This document shows positions 12,101 through 27,100 of a stretch of DNA of 64,000 nt, piece after piece. A model generated the notes under the pieces. The model was not told the DNA's origin and did not search any database. It saw nothing but the letters and a program-made list of their open reading frames with translations. A program made the position numbers and the translations under genes. Source of the DNA: Heterohyrax brucei (taxonomy: Eukaryota > Chordata > Mammalia > Hyracoidea > Procaviidae); NCBI GenBank assembly GCA_028571685.1, contig CM053144.1:102082171-102146170 (forward strand), written 5' to 3'. Each line of letters starts with the position of its first letter. The stretch's first letter is position 1.

Positions 12101-15100
12101 CTGAACTGCTGACCTTTTGATTATCAGCTGTAGCATTTAACCACTATGCCACCAGGGTTAGTAATATTAAATGAATATCCTGTGAACAAAAATAACTTGT
12201 AAGATCTTAAATACCCCTTAATGTGCTGAAAAAGATAAAGCCTATGACTCTTCCAGAGTGGGAGTTTTAATTAATAGTGACTACCCCAGAAAAAAATAGA
12301 TACTATCATGTCACAATATAGACATATTGCAGAGTATTCACTAGTATTCACTGATGATAATACAAAAGCAACAAAATTTTGCTGAAGGGTTAAAAAAATG
12401 TTGAAGCCTTGTTTTAACTGATTAGTATGCTACATAATCATTATGTAATTTTCTGTGTTTTCAAAAATAGATACTATTATTTACATAACGTACTTTATTA
12501 AAATTTTTCATTTGATTAAAAATGAATGCTATTTTTCAGACTAGTAAGTATGGAACAAAACAAAAATCTCACCTGAAAGAGCCAACAACCCAACCAGAAG
12601 GGCTTGTATTATCAACTGTGTTACAGGGAATAGGCTGCGGAGCAGATGTTTTAAGTACTGGTGATTTTTCCCATGGTTTTAAATTTTCTCTGGAAGATGT
12701 AAGAGGTGTGCCATTAACATATGGTTTAGCTTTCCCCTGGTAGAAAAAAAAAATTCATAAGTCAATAATAGCATGCACTTAGGCATCACAGCAAACACAT
12801 AAAATACTGATTAAATTATATCAAAGAGTAAAATCTGATGACAATCACCATCTAGCATTTCAACTCAGTTTTTTTTACTGTGTTTAAGTCAGTAACCAAT
12901 TCTGAAGTCATATTATTGAGTATAACCAGATCATTATGAGTTTTAAAAATGATTTTTAGAGAAATAAGTATGCATATTAAATTACCTACATGAGCACTAA
13001 AGTATTATTAATAAATGCTGTTCAAATAAGCTATGAAGCAGTAAGCTAGAATTAAGGTGCATGACTTGAGTAAATGCCATAATATCATTCACTCCAAATA
13101 CAATTACAACACCCAAATTCTCAAATAACATTGATACCTCAGAAGCAGATGTAAAGTTATTGCTATTATAACATATCAAGTGTTTCTACTGCCAAGATAG
13201 ATGTCTATTATTATAAAACATTTATGACATGCCTTTAAGTTTCCTTTAAACCAGCTGTCTCCACAAGAATCTTAACACTAATATGACAAAAATAGTAGCC
13301 CCAAACATCCACCTTTCCCAAAAATAAAAATAAAATAAAATCAATCCTCAAAGTCCAGAAGGCTCTACGAAAAGTTTCACTGCCTCACAAATCTCTAGAA
13401 GTTGAATATGTTCTACAGGTTAGTAGGAAGCCTTTGTTAGAAACGTCACTCTGTCCTGTAGGGTCACTGTGAGCTGGAAGTGACTCAACAGTACACACAA
13501 CTGCACTATAAGCCAGCCAGTAGAGACTTCTAAGATTACAATAAAAATGATATCAGATAAACTGTTTGTAGACCTAAAAAATTAAGGAAACAGTGTATTT
13601 AAAGCATACCTCAATCTTATCAGAATGAAACCCTGCTGTGAAATCAGGGGACTGTAAATCTCTGGGACTACCCACTCCTGCATAGCTTCCTTCTGAGTCT
13701 GATGTTAACAGTTCTGGAAGAGACTCCACAGAATAGGTCTTACCAGATGTCACTAATCCTAAAATGTAAAATTAAAAAATATATATTTAAACACACATGC
13801 ACTGTATTTAATAAATCAAATACAGCTAAAAGCTTCCATTTAAGCAGATTTGATAGCATTTAAATCAGCCACTACACCAAAATCTTTTTTCTTTTAATAT
13901 TGTATTATGTTTCAGGGTGAATATTCACATAATAAATTGGTTCCCATTTAACAATTTTTACACAAATTGTTCTGTGACTTTGGTTACAAGTTTCACAACA
14001 CATTAGCATTCTCATCCACACTCTATTGTTTCCACTGATCTAGCTTCATTGTTGACCACTTGGTCTCATATAGTTGATTAGTTAAGGGAACACATTACCT
14101 ATAGGTGATACTGTTTATTTTACAAGCCAGTCTATTATTCTGTCAAAAGGTGACCTCCAGGAATATCTTCAGTGCCATGTTCAAAGAGTATCTTAGGTGA
14201 TAGTTTCAAGGGTTCTTCTAGCCTCTATCAGTTCAGTTGGTCTGGCCTTTTTTAGGAATTCAAATTTTGTTTTAAATTTTTCTTCCTTTCTATCCAGGAC
14301 CCTATACTGTATCCTTGGCCATAACAGTCGATACTGGTAGATGGGCAACATCTAATTCTTCTAGTCTCAGGTTTAAAAGTCTGTGGTTCATGTAAGTTAT
14401 TAGTTATGTGGACTACTTTCTTGAGTCTTTGGTTTCCATCAATTTCCTTGGCTCCAGATAAGTAGATACCAACAGTTGTATCTTAAATACTGCTCATAAG
14501 CTTTTAAGACCCCAGTTGCTACTCAGCAAACTGGTATGGCACATTATCTTTATGAACTATGTTTTGCCAATTGACTAAGTTGTCCCACAAGGCTATAGTC
14601 TTAGGCCTTTTGTCCAGTAAACCAATCCCATTAGAAGCTGGATACATCTAGGAAGTCTCTGTCACTGTGCCCTATATATCCTTTATTAGATACACGGCAG
14701 CACTGGAGCCTTGGTGGCACAGTAGTTATAAGCTCAGCTGCTAACAAAAGTTAGTTTGAATCTACTAGCTGCTCCTTGGAAACCCTGTGGGACAGGTCTT
14801 TTCTTTCCCACAAGGTTACTATGAGTTGGAATTGACTGCACAGCAATGGGTTTATACATAGCAAAAAAAAAAAAAAAAAAAAAAAACAGGTATCTACATA
14901 TGCTTACAGATACACCTACACATGCAAGTACATGTACTTCCACATGTCTTCTGTATACACAGTCATGGATTGAATTATGCCTCCAAAAAAGTATGTCCTC
15001 CAAGTTGTGAAGCAACTTGGCTACACCACGATTCCCAATACTGTTGTCCTCTATTTTATAATTGCAATTTTTGTACATGTTGTAAACTCTAATCCCTGTC

Positions 15101-18100
15101 TATGGTTAATGGAGCAAGAATGGATTACATTAAAGAGGATTAGGATATGACTATAGTATCCTTACTAAAATTACATCCTTGACCCAACGTAAACATTGTT
15201 TCCCTGCAGTGTGGCCTGTACCACTCACTTTTTATCTCTCAATAGATAAAAGAGAAAGGAAAGTGGGCAGAGAAATAGAGACCTTATACTGCTAAGACAG
15301 CAGTGCTGGGAGCAGGGCACATCCTTTGGACCTAGGGCTCCTGAACCAAGATGCTCCCAGACCAAGGGAAGACTGACAAATCACAAGGACCTTCCTGCAG
15401 AGCTGACACAGAAACAAGATTTTCCCTGGAGCCAGCATCCTGAATTCCCACTTCTAGCCTACTGGACTGTGAGAGAATAAAATTATCTTTGTTAAAGCCA
15501 CCTACTTGTGGTATTTCTGCCAGAGCAGTACTAGATGACCAAGACACACAGGTATGCATGCATATCTCTCTATGTAACCACGAGTGTTTTTTGGTTGTTA
15601 TTACTACTGTTGCAAAATCGTGTATGGTGCAGCATTTATAGCAACTGTCCCTTTTACATCTTTATTACATAAACTGTCCCTCTTAATGTCTTCATTTACC
15701 TTAGTCAAGTTGTACACACTACATTCATACTAGGTATTGCCTTTCCCATTATCAAAAATAAGTGTCTACTTTCTATAAAGTGATTCCCCTTTCCACCCAC
15801 TCACATTCCTGGTATTCAACAAAGAACGCTGCTTTCTGTATACATATCTGTTCTTGACTTTTTTATAACAGTGGGACCATACAAGCTTTGTACTTTTCTG
15901 AGTAAATTATTTATTTCACTCAGCATAATGTCCCCTTCATAGTTTTTCTTTCTACATTAAAATCTCTTTCTGTTGATTGAGAGCTATTTTTTAGTTAGCT
16001 CATCACCTGAAGCAAACAAGGTTGTTATAAAAGTGTACAGTGTTTTTCTTTCTAGGTAAGCTAAATACTTGCCTCCCAGCCACATGTAATATTTATATTC
16101 ACTGGCATTACAGGCAATTCAAATACAAACAGAGTAAAAAGTAAACTTTCTTTTAGGTGTGGTTCATTTGACACATTTCAGATTTATTAGATTCTATATG
16201 AAGTACAAAATAAATGCATTAAGTTGTAACTAAAATTTTTACAACTGATTTAAAAATAAACAAACAGAACATAACATATCATATACAGTCAAGTATCGTT
16301 CATCTGAAAGTAGAGCACCTTCACAAGTCATATGCTTCCTTTAACAAGTTAAATTACAGCTTCAAAATAATATTCAAACATCCCCCACCCACAATCTCTT
16401 GAATGTTTCTTAAGAGTAGTAAATTTCCACCTGACAGAGTGCATTTAATATAGGAATGCCCCCAAAAGTCAGTTAGAAATAAACCTAGTGAATAAAAATG
16501 ATTAGCCAACAATTAATTTTGGTCAAAAACAGTGTCACATAATTTTTAATCTAATTTTACTTTAAAGATCAACACAAATTGTATACCTTCAGAGGATGCT
16601 TTGATGAAATTTGCCTTTCATTCACATTTCTTTCCACAATAGGTGTGCTTGGCCCCCAGTTAAACCTTTTTATCATTATCTGCTTTGGCCACAGAAAAAG
16701 TGATATAGCAGGAAGTGTATGGAACTGAAATTAAGGGTAAATTCTATTCTGATGGTTACTATCTCAAATCAGACTCCAGAGAGTCTGATTTAAAGTAAAG
16801 GACACAGTCTCATCCTCCTCTGGAAGATTAGGACTGTAATACACATGCTAACAATAACATTATTTAAAACAAATCAAATGTCTCCTTATTCCATAATTCT
16901 TTTAGGCAACTAAAAAAAAAATCACTAGTTTCATGACTGTCTATCCATTTATTCTTCTAAAGATTATGGGTACCTCATTTAATACAAAGAACATACCATC
17001 ACAGAAACTTAAATATGAGAACTTTCTACCACATGTCTTCCATTTCCCTATCTTGAGTGCTTCATAAATCAACTTAGGTGTATTATCTATCTTTAGAAAT
17101 ATTTTTATACTATTTAAAACAACTATTTGGGGTATTATTTATCCTTATGACCTTTATCTAACATGTCAAGTAAAAGCAATTCCTAAGTTATGAAGGCGCT
17201 CTATTCCTGTGTCTTAATTCAAATTTGACGGAAAGTCATAATAGGTGCACATAGTTCTTATTTAGCCTTCTTTTGGAAACTCTGGTGGCACAGTAGTTAC
17301 GGACTATAGCTACAAACCAAAAGGTCAGCAGTTTGAATCCACCAGGCATTCTTTGGAAACTCTATGTGACAGTACTACTCTGTCTTCTAGGCTCACTGTG
17401 AATCAGAATTGACTCAAAGGCAGTGGGTTTGTTTTTTAGTTTTAGTTTTGGTACAAGAAAAGGCTAGAAACCTTTTGAATGATTTAAAAGCTACATGTGC
17501 AACAAGCGAAAGTGATTATGATGAAGCATCCTGGTTGCACAGTGGTTAAGATCTATGGCTGGAAGCCAAAAGAAGAGCAGTTCAAATCCACCAGGCACTC
17601 ACTGAAAACTCTATGAGGCAGATCTACCTTGTCCTGCAGAATTGCTATGAATTGGAATCAACCAGACAGCAGTGGGTTTTTCTGGTTATTGTCTATTTCG
17701 GTAGCTCCAGGGGATGGCATATAACAGGATTTAATACATATTAAATAAATCAAATAATTAATAAAGACACACCAAAGGTTAGAACTCAAAGTATATACTA
17801 AGATACTTCCCACTAACCTGTAGATGGTGGACTCTGAATAACATCTGAAAGGTTATAACCTCCAGAACTATCTGAACGTTTACGTGGCTTCTTTTTTGCT
17901 TTTGTTTTTGCCTTCTTGAGTATAGTTTCCCTAGAAAAAAGAAAATATAAGTCATTTTATAAAAACTTAAGATAGACATTAAACAGCCAAAGAACTATGC
18001 ATTTGACTACCAGAATCTAGCATTCTGGTTAAACAGGAAATAAAATTACACACATTCAAGTCACAATTAATTCTGGTGGGCCTCACTGAAACTTAAGCCA

Positions 18101-21100
18101 ACTTCTCAGACAGAGACTCAACTGGTCTGTAAGACATAAAATGAGTGGGGTTGCAAAATGGTCCAGCCTCTTTGGAAAGCAATCTGGCGCTTCCTTAAAA
18201 AAATGGATATAGATATACCATTTGACCCAGTAATTCCACTACCTGGAATATATCCTACAGAATCGAGGCCATTCACACCAACAGACACACGCACAAGAAT
18301 GTTGATCACAGCAGTCCATGATAGCCAAAAGATGGAATCAACCCAGATGCCCAACAACTGAGGAATGGATAGGTAAACTATGGTATATATACTCAATGGG
18401 GCACTATGCCATGATTAAGAATAATGATGATTCCAGGAAACATCTCATAACTTGGTTTCAACTGGAGTCAAAGTAGTCAGCGACAAAAGGAAAAATCTTG
18501 TATGAGACCCCTACAATAAGATCTCAAAAACAGACTCATGTATAGAAGAAAAGACTCTTTGACAGCTGCAAGGGAGGGGAGGCAGGGAGGGCGGGGGGGA
18601 GAGGGTTTAGATTAGATAGTTGGTACAAATTTGGTTGGGTGAAATCGGTGATAGCACACATTAGAAACAAGAACAATATTAAGTGGACTTCAACATAACT
18701 TGAACACTCCTTCCATCTTAACCTAATACTGCAAGGACAGAGTAGCTGGGGCAAGGGGCAGGGGACCATGCTCTTAGGCAAAGTTGAGGCCAATTGGCAC
18801 AACTAGCTTTTCGCTAAGAGGTCTCTCTGCACCCCATATTGGTGAGTGGCGTCTGGGGACTTAAAAGCTGCCAAGCTGCCATCTGAGGGCACAGCAAATG
18901 GTCCCAACTCAGCAGGAATGGATGTTCACCAAGGACCAAAATGACATGGGGGAAAGACAACTCAGAAGATAGAGAGACCCACATGAGTGGGTGCCTACCT
19001 AGATTTGGGACCGAAGAGCTGGATGGTGTTCAGCCACCAGTGATAGCCGCGATGGAGCTCACTAAGTTGAGTCTCACTGGCAACACAAGAATAAAAAGGG
19101 GTATACCCTGAGATCTCCACTAAAAGACTGCAATTGATGGTCCAGTGGCTTCAGGGCTCCCCTGGGAGCATTGTCCCTAGCCCTGATGCTGCCCTTGCCC
19201 ATAAATCATAATGAAGGTCCACTCTTCGGACAGGAATGGATTGGACTTGGTGACGCAGAGTGACCATATATTGGATGTACTTTATGGTTCTATGCATCTA
19301 TAGGATATCATCCTGATGATCTCTGGCTGGAGGAAGAGGAGTGGGTGGAGAGGAGGGGAAAGGAGACTGTTGGGAGGATGAGACATACATGGAGCAGAGA
19401 GGAATAGTGTCCTTTCACCGAGCAGGTAGAACAGCGGAAGCTGCACATAGGTAGGCATGTAAATTTATATGGAAATGGACATTTTCACTCAGTCATAATA
19501 ATAAAAAATCATAGTACTGATCATAAAATCAAACTGTGATCTTGAATCAGAAATATTTGGTGATACTTTTTAAAAGCATTTTAGATAGATGGTACCATTG
19601 ATACGGAAAGGAAAAATAAAGTATCTATGAGGGCCACAACTGTCTTATTTTATCTAAAAACTACAGATCTCATCAAACAGTTCATCCAAGTTACACAGAC
19701 CAGCTGTGAATACTGTTATTTTGTAAAGAATAACATGAAATATTTGTATCAGTACTAACATAAGGCCCCTCCAGGTAGTGCAGAGCCCTGGTGGCACAGT
19801 GGTTAACAGTTCAGCTGCTAACCAAAAGGTCAGCAGTTCAAATTCACCATCTGCTCCTTGGCAAACCTGTGGGGCAGTTCTACTCTGTCTTATACAGTCG
19901 CTATGAGTCAGAATCAACTCAATGGCAACAGAACTTGGTTTTTTGGGTAGTGCAAACAGCTCACACGCTCAGCTGCTAACCAAAAGGGTGATGTTCAGTT
20001 CACCAGAGGCACCTCAGAAGACATGCCTGACAATCTACTATCAAAAACTTAGCCACTGAAAAATCTATGAAGCACACCTGTACCGTGAAACATTTATGAC
20101 TGTCACGAATCAGAGTCAACTATGTATACTAATATAATCTTCATAATGATTTTAATACATCGTATGTAAGTCAGATATCTATAAACTCCAAGCATCCCAA
20201 ATGCTACCGAAACTCAAGACAATGACTTCAGAACTGAATATCTCTGGAATCCAAGAAGTAATCTGTCAGCTACAAAATCAGTTCTAGGGTAAACTACTTG
20301 AATACCTAAAGGTTTCACATAGTAACAGGTTTCACACAGCAAAATGTTCGTTTACCAAGTGGATGGAAAGTAACTTTAACCAGACCGCAAGTGAACCAAA
20401 AACACTGATGGGAAATTTTAGAGGAGGCCCATCAAATGGTCAGCCCCACTGGAGAGGATTATGTAGAACCTAGAATATTTTATTGGAAGACCCACAAATG
20501 TCAGTCACTGTACGTCATGTTTCTTGAGCCAGTCAGGTTCTCGAGAGAAAAACCTTTACAGAACAGCACCTCACCTGTTACTGAGGCACCGCTCTCTGGA
20601 GCCTCTAGGATTCTCCAGAGTAAACCAGGTAAGATGGAGGAGGGAACACGCAACCAGTTAACAGTGGCCAAGAAAGCTGCCAAGGTCCAACACAAGATTT
20701 TCAAATAATGCTATTTTCTAAGTTCAGTCACTCACTCTGGTCTTCATAACCCTGGTGTCATTAATTCTTGAGCCTTGTCAGGGTTCTGTTTCAGCTTTAT
20801 TTGTTCTATGTCAGTTACAAAACTATTAACATCTCCTAACTGGGGTCTTCCCTTTTCCTGTCCTCTTTGCTATAGTGCAATACGCCCTTTTAATTTATTT
20901 ATTATAATCTTGATAGGGTTAACAGACATACATTTATTCAACCCAGCATGTGTAATTCAAGACATTCTTTTTAGATTTATATTATAAATTTGTTAGACCT
21001 GCAACTACTAATTAAGCATTTACTTTGTATTATTCTAAGGTTTAGAATAAACACAAATACATATTTCTTATATCAGGTTTCTCAAATTTTTTCTTCCAAT

Positions 21101-24100
21101 GTTAACTCAAGTGTCAAGAGTGCCCAAGATTGAGAAGAAAACTAAGAAAAGAGAAATAGAAAATAGGCCTTACAGATAATTTTGTTCCATATTTATTTCT
21201 TCTTTCAAAAAGGTATCACCATCTTCTACTTCCAAACAGCTAATATCTGGTCCACCTTGATATGGTGTAATAATCCTCCTATCCATTGCTGGGATCTGCA
21301 AAAAGAAAGATACCACTTTTTAAACACAAAATTTGTCAAGCATATTTTTTAAGTAGGTATAATATCCTATTTGTTTTAATGTGTTATATTAACTAGAAAA
21401 AGCCTAGAATGTCTAATGACTTCCTGAATAGAATATTATGATTCAATAAGCAGTTTATCCATAAGAAAGAGAAAGAAAAAAAAATACTTATAAACAAACC
21501 CCACTTTATTATGGAATACAGATGAAAGCATTTCTTAAGGATCATCTGAATCCAGGTCTTTGAACTGTGCTGATCTTTGGAAACAAGGAAAGATTCTCTG
21601 AAGCTTTCAATAATTTTTGTTTACAAGGAATTAAAATAGATACTAATTTTATCATTAATTATCCTCAATTTCAATTACTGTAATTATTGTGGGATTGGAA
21701 AAGAAATATTACAATCTCAATTTAGAAAGATCTAATGTATCACAATTCATTAGAAATTATTTCATAAGGAAGTCTTATCTAATTCATTGTTTTAGCTGGT
21801 ACTGTTATAGCCAGGCTTCACTGAAAAATATAAACTTTACCATTTTTCGGTAAAACACAGAAAGATCCTTCAAAACATCATCACTTAAAACATCAAGAGA
21901 CCTAAAAAATGGAATAAAAATTGTATGGTAAGACTCAGTGCCTTAATATCTGTCAGGATTTTCAAGTACAGAGAAACAGGTGATAATGACTAACGAGTAA
22001 TAAAGGTATTTTTGGAGAACTGAATAGAACAACTGCTACAAATTCTTTTTTAAGTAAGTGTAATTATAATCTATATATTTCAAATAGACAACAAACATGT
22101 TAAGACAAATACCTTGAATAAAAACTCAACTCTAATGAATAAGTATAGAAAGAAACATTTTTTTGCAACAAAATAGTAAGCATTTTCCAATCTTTATGCT
22201 TCACAAATTATAATCAGTAATGCAAGTATTGTAGTGATAGAACAATGGCCTAAATATAAGGATACCTAAAATCCATCTAGGACTAGTACAGCCATCAACC
22301 TACATGACCATGAGCAAGAAACTTTACCTCCTTGAGTCTCTACATCCACATGTAAAATGTAGTTTTGACTAAGTAAGTTGCATTCAAATTAGATTTCAAG
22401 GAACTCTCAGGTTCCAAAGAGGTACGATAAGATATCAATGAAATTTTGAATCAAAGTTTATGTGAGTTTGACTGAACTAATCTATGTAACACTTCTAGAA
22501 CACTGTCAGTGTTATTATATCAGTTATTACTACTGATATTAAAACAAAACAGAAGTACCTACATGCTGAGATATTAACTATAAACTGATACTAAGAATTC
22601 TACAGTTATGTGTTCATAGTCTCATTTTCTCAATACCAGTTTTACAGTGAATAAACTGCAATAAACTTTTGATCTTACGTTACAAACTGGATGTTTTAAA
22701 ATTTGTTTTTAAATCCAAGTCTAATTCACCGTGATTTTACAGGACAAAACAAAACAGCCCCATAAGGTTGCCAAGGTTACAATCTTTACAGGAGCAGACA
22801 TCCCATCTTTCTCCCATGGATTAGCTGGTGGTTTCAAACTGCCAGCCTCTAGGTTAGCAGCTGAATGCTTAACCACTGTGCAACTAGGATTCCTCCAAGG
22901 ATGAGTAGCATTTACCAAATTCTTTCCAGCCAAGTAAACATCAGTGTTCTGTGGAATACTAATTTACAAGATAGGATACATGCACAGAGTTGATTTTTAT
23001 ATAAAACCTGTCACTTTTTAAATGATCATTACAAGTTGATTTCTGTGTAAAAATTTCAACACATGTATCAGCTTGCTACAAATTGGCCCAATTAAATTTT
23101 TCAGACCATCCAGTGCAGCCTATATTTGACCAAAGAATCAATACACAGTACAGGAAACATCTTAAAGAGAATAAATACAAAGAACAAACAGATATCAACG
23201 ACTAACAAATTTTCTGTATGCTTAAATGAAAGGTACTTAACACTATAATGAGCATTTTCTCCACTGTTGTATTCTAGCAATGGATACAGTACTGGACATA
23301 CATACAGTAGGCACTAAAATATTTGGGAAATGTCCGAATCCATACTTTCTTAATTTAATGGAATTTATCTGACTCGACGGCACTTGGCCTTGGCTTTACC
23401 TGTGACTGCATGTAAATATCTGCTTTTGCAAGTTATACAATGCATGTATTTAACCTACCTTGCTTCAAGCAAAGCTGCCATATTCAGTCCTATAAACTGT
23501 AAACAAGACAGTTTCAATTGTTCAGCATTATACATTGCTGCAAATTCCAGTAACATAGCAGCATTTTTAAGGGTAACTATAAAAGAAAAAGAGATTTGCA
23601 AAAATGAAACAAAAGGCATTTTATCACAGTAAGGGAAATATTCCTATTTGTAAAGTTTTCAGGTTTAGAAAACTGAAAGTAGCTTCTTGTCAAAAATAAC
23701 ATACTGGGGCAAATACAGAATTCATTTTCTATAGCAGTATGCCAGAGTAATTTTAAATGATTAATTATAAAAAAGTTATAAAGGAAGTAGAGTAAGCACA
23801 TACACTCAAAACTTCTAAGCAAAAATAGGGGCATTAGAGTGTCACCTAAAACAAACACATAAGAACTCACAATCTGCCACAGGAGAACTGACAATCTGCC
23901 ATGTAACATTTTCTGAATATTTAACTTCCACTGAATCTTAAAACTTAGAGAAATTGATGAAGTAATTTCTACCAGACATACCTTTGAGTAGTCTACCAGA
24001 ACCTGTGTGGTTGTATTTATGTACATACATGCAAACACATTACGTATTTGTTAAATGAGTATATCTAAATTTTACCATAAAATTACTATCCAAGCCAGTA

Positions 24101-27100
24101 CAGATGCTGTCATATTGCACATAAGATTTTGAGTTTTGTTATGATCCCAGTAGACAGCCTTGTATATAAAGTATTCTGTTTTGCCAGAGACCCTCCTACA
24201 ATATTCTCCAGCTAGCATCTTGTTTTGATTCTTGAACCCTTCCAACCAATTTCTTACTGATTCAGAGTCCTAATAAGAAGGAGCTCGATTGTTTGCTATA
24301 CCTGGCTTCCTCCATTCTTCTTTCTGCCTTGTAACTCTGCCCAAGGTTGCAACTGTAGTCAATACTGGGCTTCTGACTCACTCCTGAGTACAGTCTCAGC
24401 TAACAAAAAGCACCAGTTCTCTCATCTCATAGAAACGATAAAATTTGGTAAGAGAGACAAATCTTTACATTTGTTCAGTAAGGGAGGACCTGAACACTAC
24501 CCCAAAACTAGAGCCCATCTTCTGTTTAAATCTTCACTTCTTATGTTCTAGAGGCCCAGGATTCATAAGTAAAAGCAACTGTCAGCAGGAGCCAAAAAAA
24601 GAGTAAGAGAGGCCAGTAAATTAAACTGAACTGAAAAATATCACCTGTATATATCTTTATTCCTACTATATGCTATGGCCTTTATTTTAACATATTGCTC
24701 TTATTTTTGACAACTAAAGAGAATATAGTCCCAAAGAGCTCAAGAAAAAAGAACAAATATGACGCCACAACCAAGACTTGCAAATTTACCAAGTACAGGT
24801 TAGAAAAACTAGACAGGAACCTCCTCAATTTCCAAAGTAACAATGAAGCAGAACACAGGTAAAATTAGAAAGCCACAAGACTTCCACGTCAGGCCAAAGA
24901 AATTTAAATTATTCTAAAATAAACACAATTAAGACAGGGGAGAGACATAATTACTTTCCATAGACACTTTAAGACTAAAGAGGAAATAAAGCATTTAAAG
25001 ACTATTATGACACACCAGAGAATGATAATAATGACTAAAACTAGGACAGAGACAGTGAAAATCAAAAGGTGGGGGAAAATGTAATCAACATAATTGAGAA
25101 TGAATCAGTTTCAAAAGTTGATAAACTTGGGTAAAAGAAACAAAATACCTATGAAAAGAAAACTATGGGTTTCAATATGGCCTATGCAAGATGACAGCCA
25201 CACCACTGAAGATTTTGAGAAAAATCTCAGATTTTGAGAAAAAAAGATGTTGAGTTCTTAATGGAAAAGTTACATAAAAACTTCAGTAAGCAGTTTGGAA
25301 AGGAGTAGCTAAACTGATAAATAGTACATAAATTTTCACCAAAACCAAACCACAGTGACTCATAGTGACCCTACAGGTCACAGTAGAACTGCCCCATCGT
25401 TTTTGAGGAGCACCTAGCAAATCTGAACTACCACCCTTTTGGCTAGCAGATGTAGCACTTAACCCACTATACCAAATTTTCACCAAGGGCAAGAGTAAAA
25501 CATTTCTGCTTTCAAACTCTCATCCTGTAAGTTCCCAAATAATGTGACATCATCTTTATTATTCAAGGTTTTACAACGTTTCAAACAAAATTAACAACAT
25601 ATTTCAATTGAGATGCACATATTTTTGGATAACATCTCTGAAACAGGAGGTTCTTACAGATGACCGTGTATAAAAGTTTGAGTATTTTCACTTTTTTTGT
25701 GGTATAAAAAGAATGGCATGCTTTACCATAAATAGTGTCAAAGTAAATAAAATATAGCAACCCTGGATCAACTTGAAAATGTACTCATATTTAAGTTAAT
25801 ACTACTCACGTTTTTCAGTTAATGCTACTTCACAAATCTCTTTCAATCGAGTTATAAGAAACTGATCAGCCACCACAAGAACACTACAAATAAAATCCAC
25901 ATTTTGAGATTCTAAAAAAAAAAGAAAGTATCACTATTATTCTACTATTTCATAAATATTACACCTAAGAGGAAGGGGGAATGAATTACACTAGAAAGTA
26001 GAGAACTGTAATGATTATTTTCTAAATGTTGGCATGGCAACTGTGACAAATAATAGTAACATCAAAATATTTCTACCCTTTAGATGCGAAGCCAGGTAAA
26101 AAACATATCAAAATGCAACAGCTGACAACAGCACCACAAAATGACCAACTAGAGTTGATCTTTGTAGTCTGCCTGGCTATGAAGATGGTTAGCTTGTTGG
26201 AAATCTTTCTTGTTGTAAGACAAACATTTCTCAAACCAACAAATAGATGGGCAGGTCAAATCTCAGCATCACACAAGTAGAGGGCAGGGGGATAATGCTT
26301 TCAGACTTTTTTTTAATTTAAAACAAAATTTATCATCTAAGAGTATTTTTCTTTTTCCATTATGTTGTTGTATTGGGTGCTGTCCAGTCCATTTCTGACT
26401 CGCAGCAATCCTATATGAAAGTGTAAAACTGCCCCTTAAGGTTTTCTTGGCTGTAATCTCTATGGAAACAGATCATTACGTCTTTTTCCTATGGAGCAGC
26501 TGAGTGTGTACAAACCACCAAATACTGCTTAGTAGCCAAGCACTTAATCATTGTGCCACCAGGACTACTTTTCTTACTATAAACTTAAACAACAACAACA
26601 ACCAAAAAATCAAACTGGTTGCCATTAAGTTCCTTCTGACTCATTAAATAGAGCAACTTGCCCCATAGGGTTCCCAAGGAGGATGTGGCAGACTTGAACT
26701 TAAGTTTGAATTTAAAAGGAAACCCTAGTAGCATAATGGTTAAGTGCTATGACTGCTAACCAAATGGTCAGCAGTTCAAATCTACCAGATGCTCCTTGAA
26801 AACTCTATGGTGCAGTTCTACTATACTCTATAAAGTCATTATGAGTCAGCATTAACTTGACAGCAGTAGGTCTCTGTTTATAACAAAGAAAAAGGGGGGA
26901 GAGTGTTCTGGTGATACAGTTGCTGAAGCAACTGTAACTCTTAACCACTGTACCACCAAAAAAACCCCAAACCAAACCTGCTACAAGTGAGTTGATTCTG
27001 ACTCATAGCTACCCTGTAGGACACAAGAGAACTGCACCCCACAGAGTTTCCAAGGAGCACCTAATGGATTCAAACTCACCTTTTGGTTGGCAGCCACAGC

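Larger units (their letters stand above)
13890..16015 (-). repeat. L1 3'UTR region (minus strand), split by a SINE and an LTR-like element
   Basis: The right part ('tttcactcagcataatgtcc' at about 15912) is a standard antisense L1 3' signature. The left part (13890-14700) is probably the same LINE. Interrupted by the AfroSINE at 14702 and the LTR-like element at 14960. Confidence 0.55.

Noticed and set aside
23577..24038. 153-residue minus-strand open frame
   Set aside because: Hydrophobic, low-complexity, no domain, and it overlaps the exon 18 acceptor side; consistent with chance in AT-rich intron.
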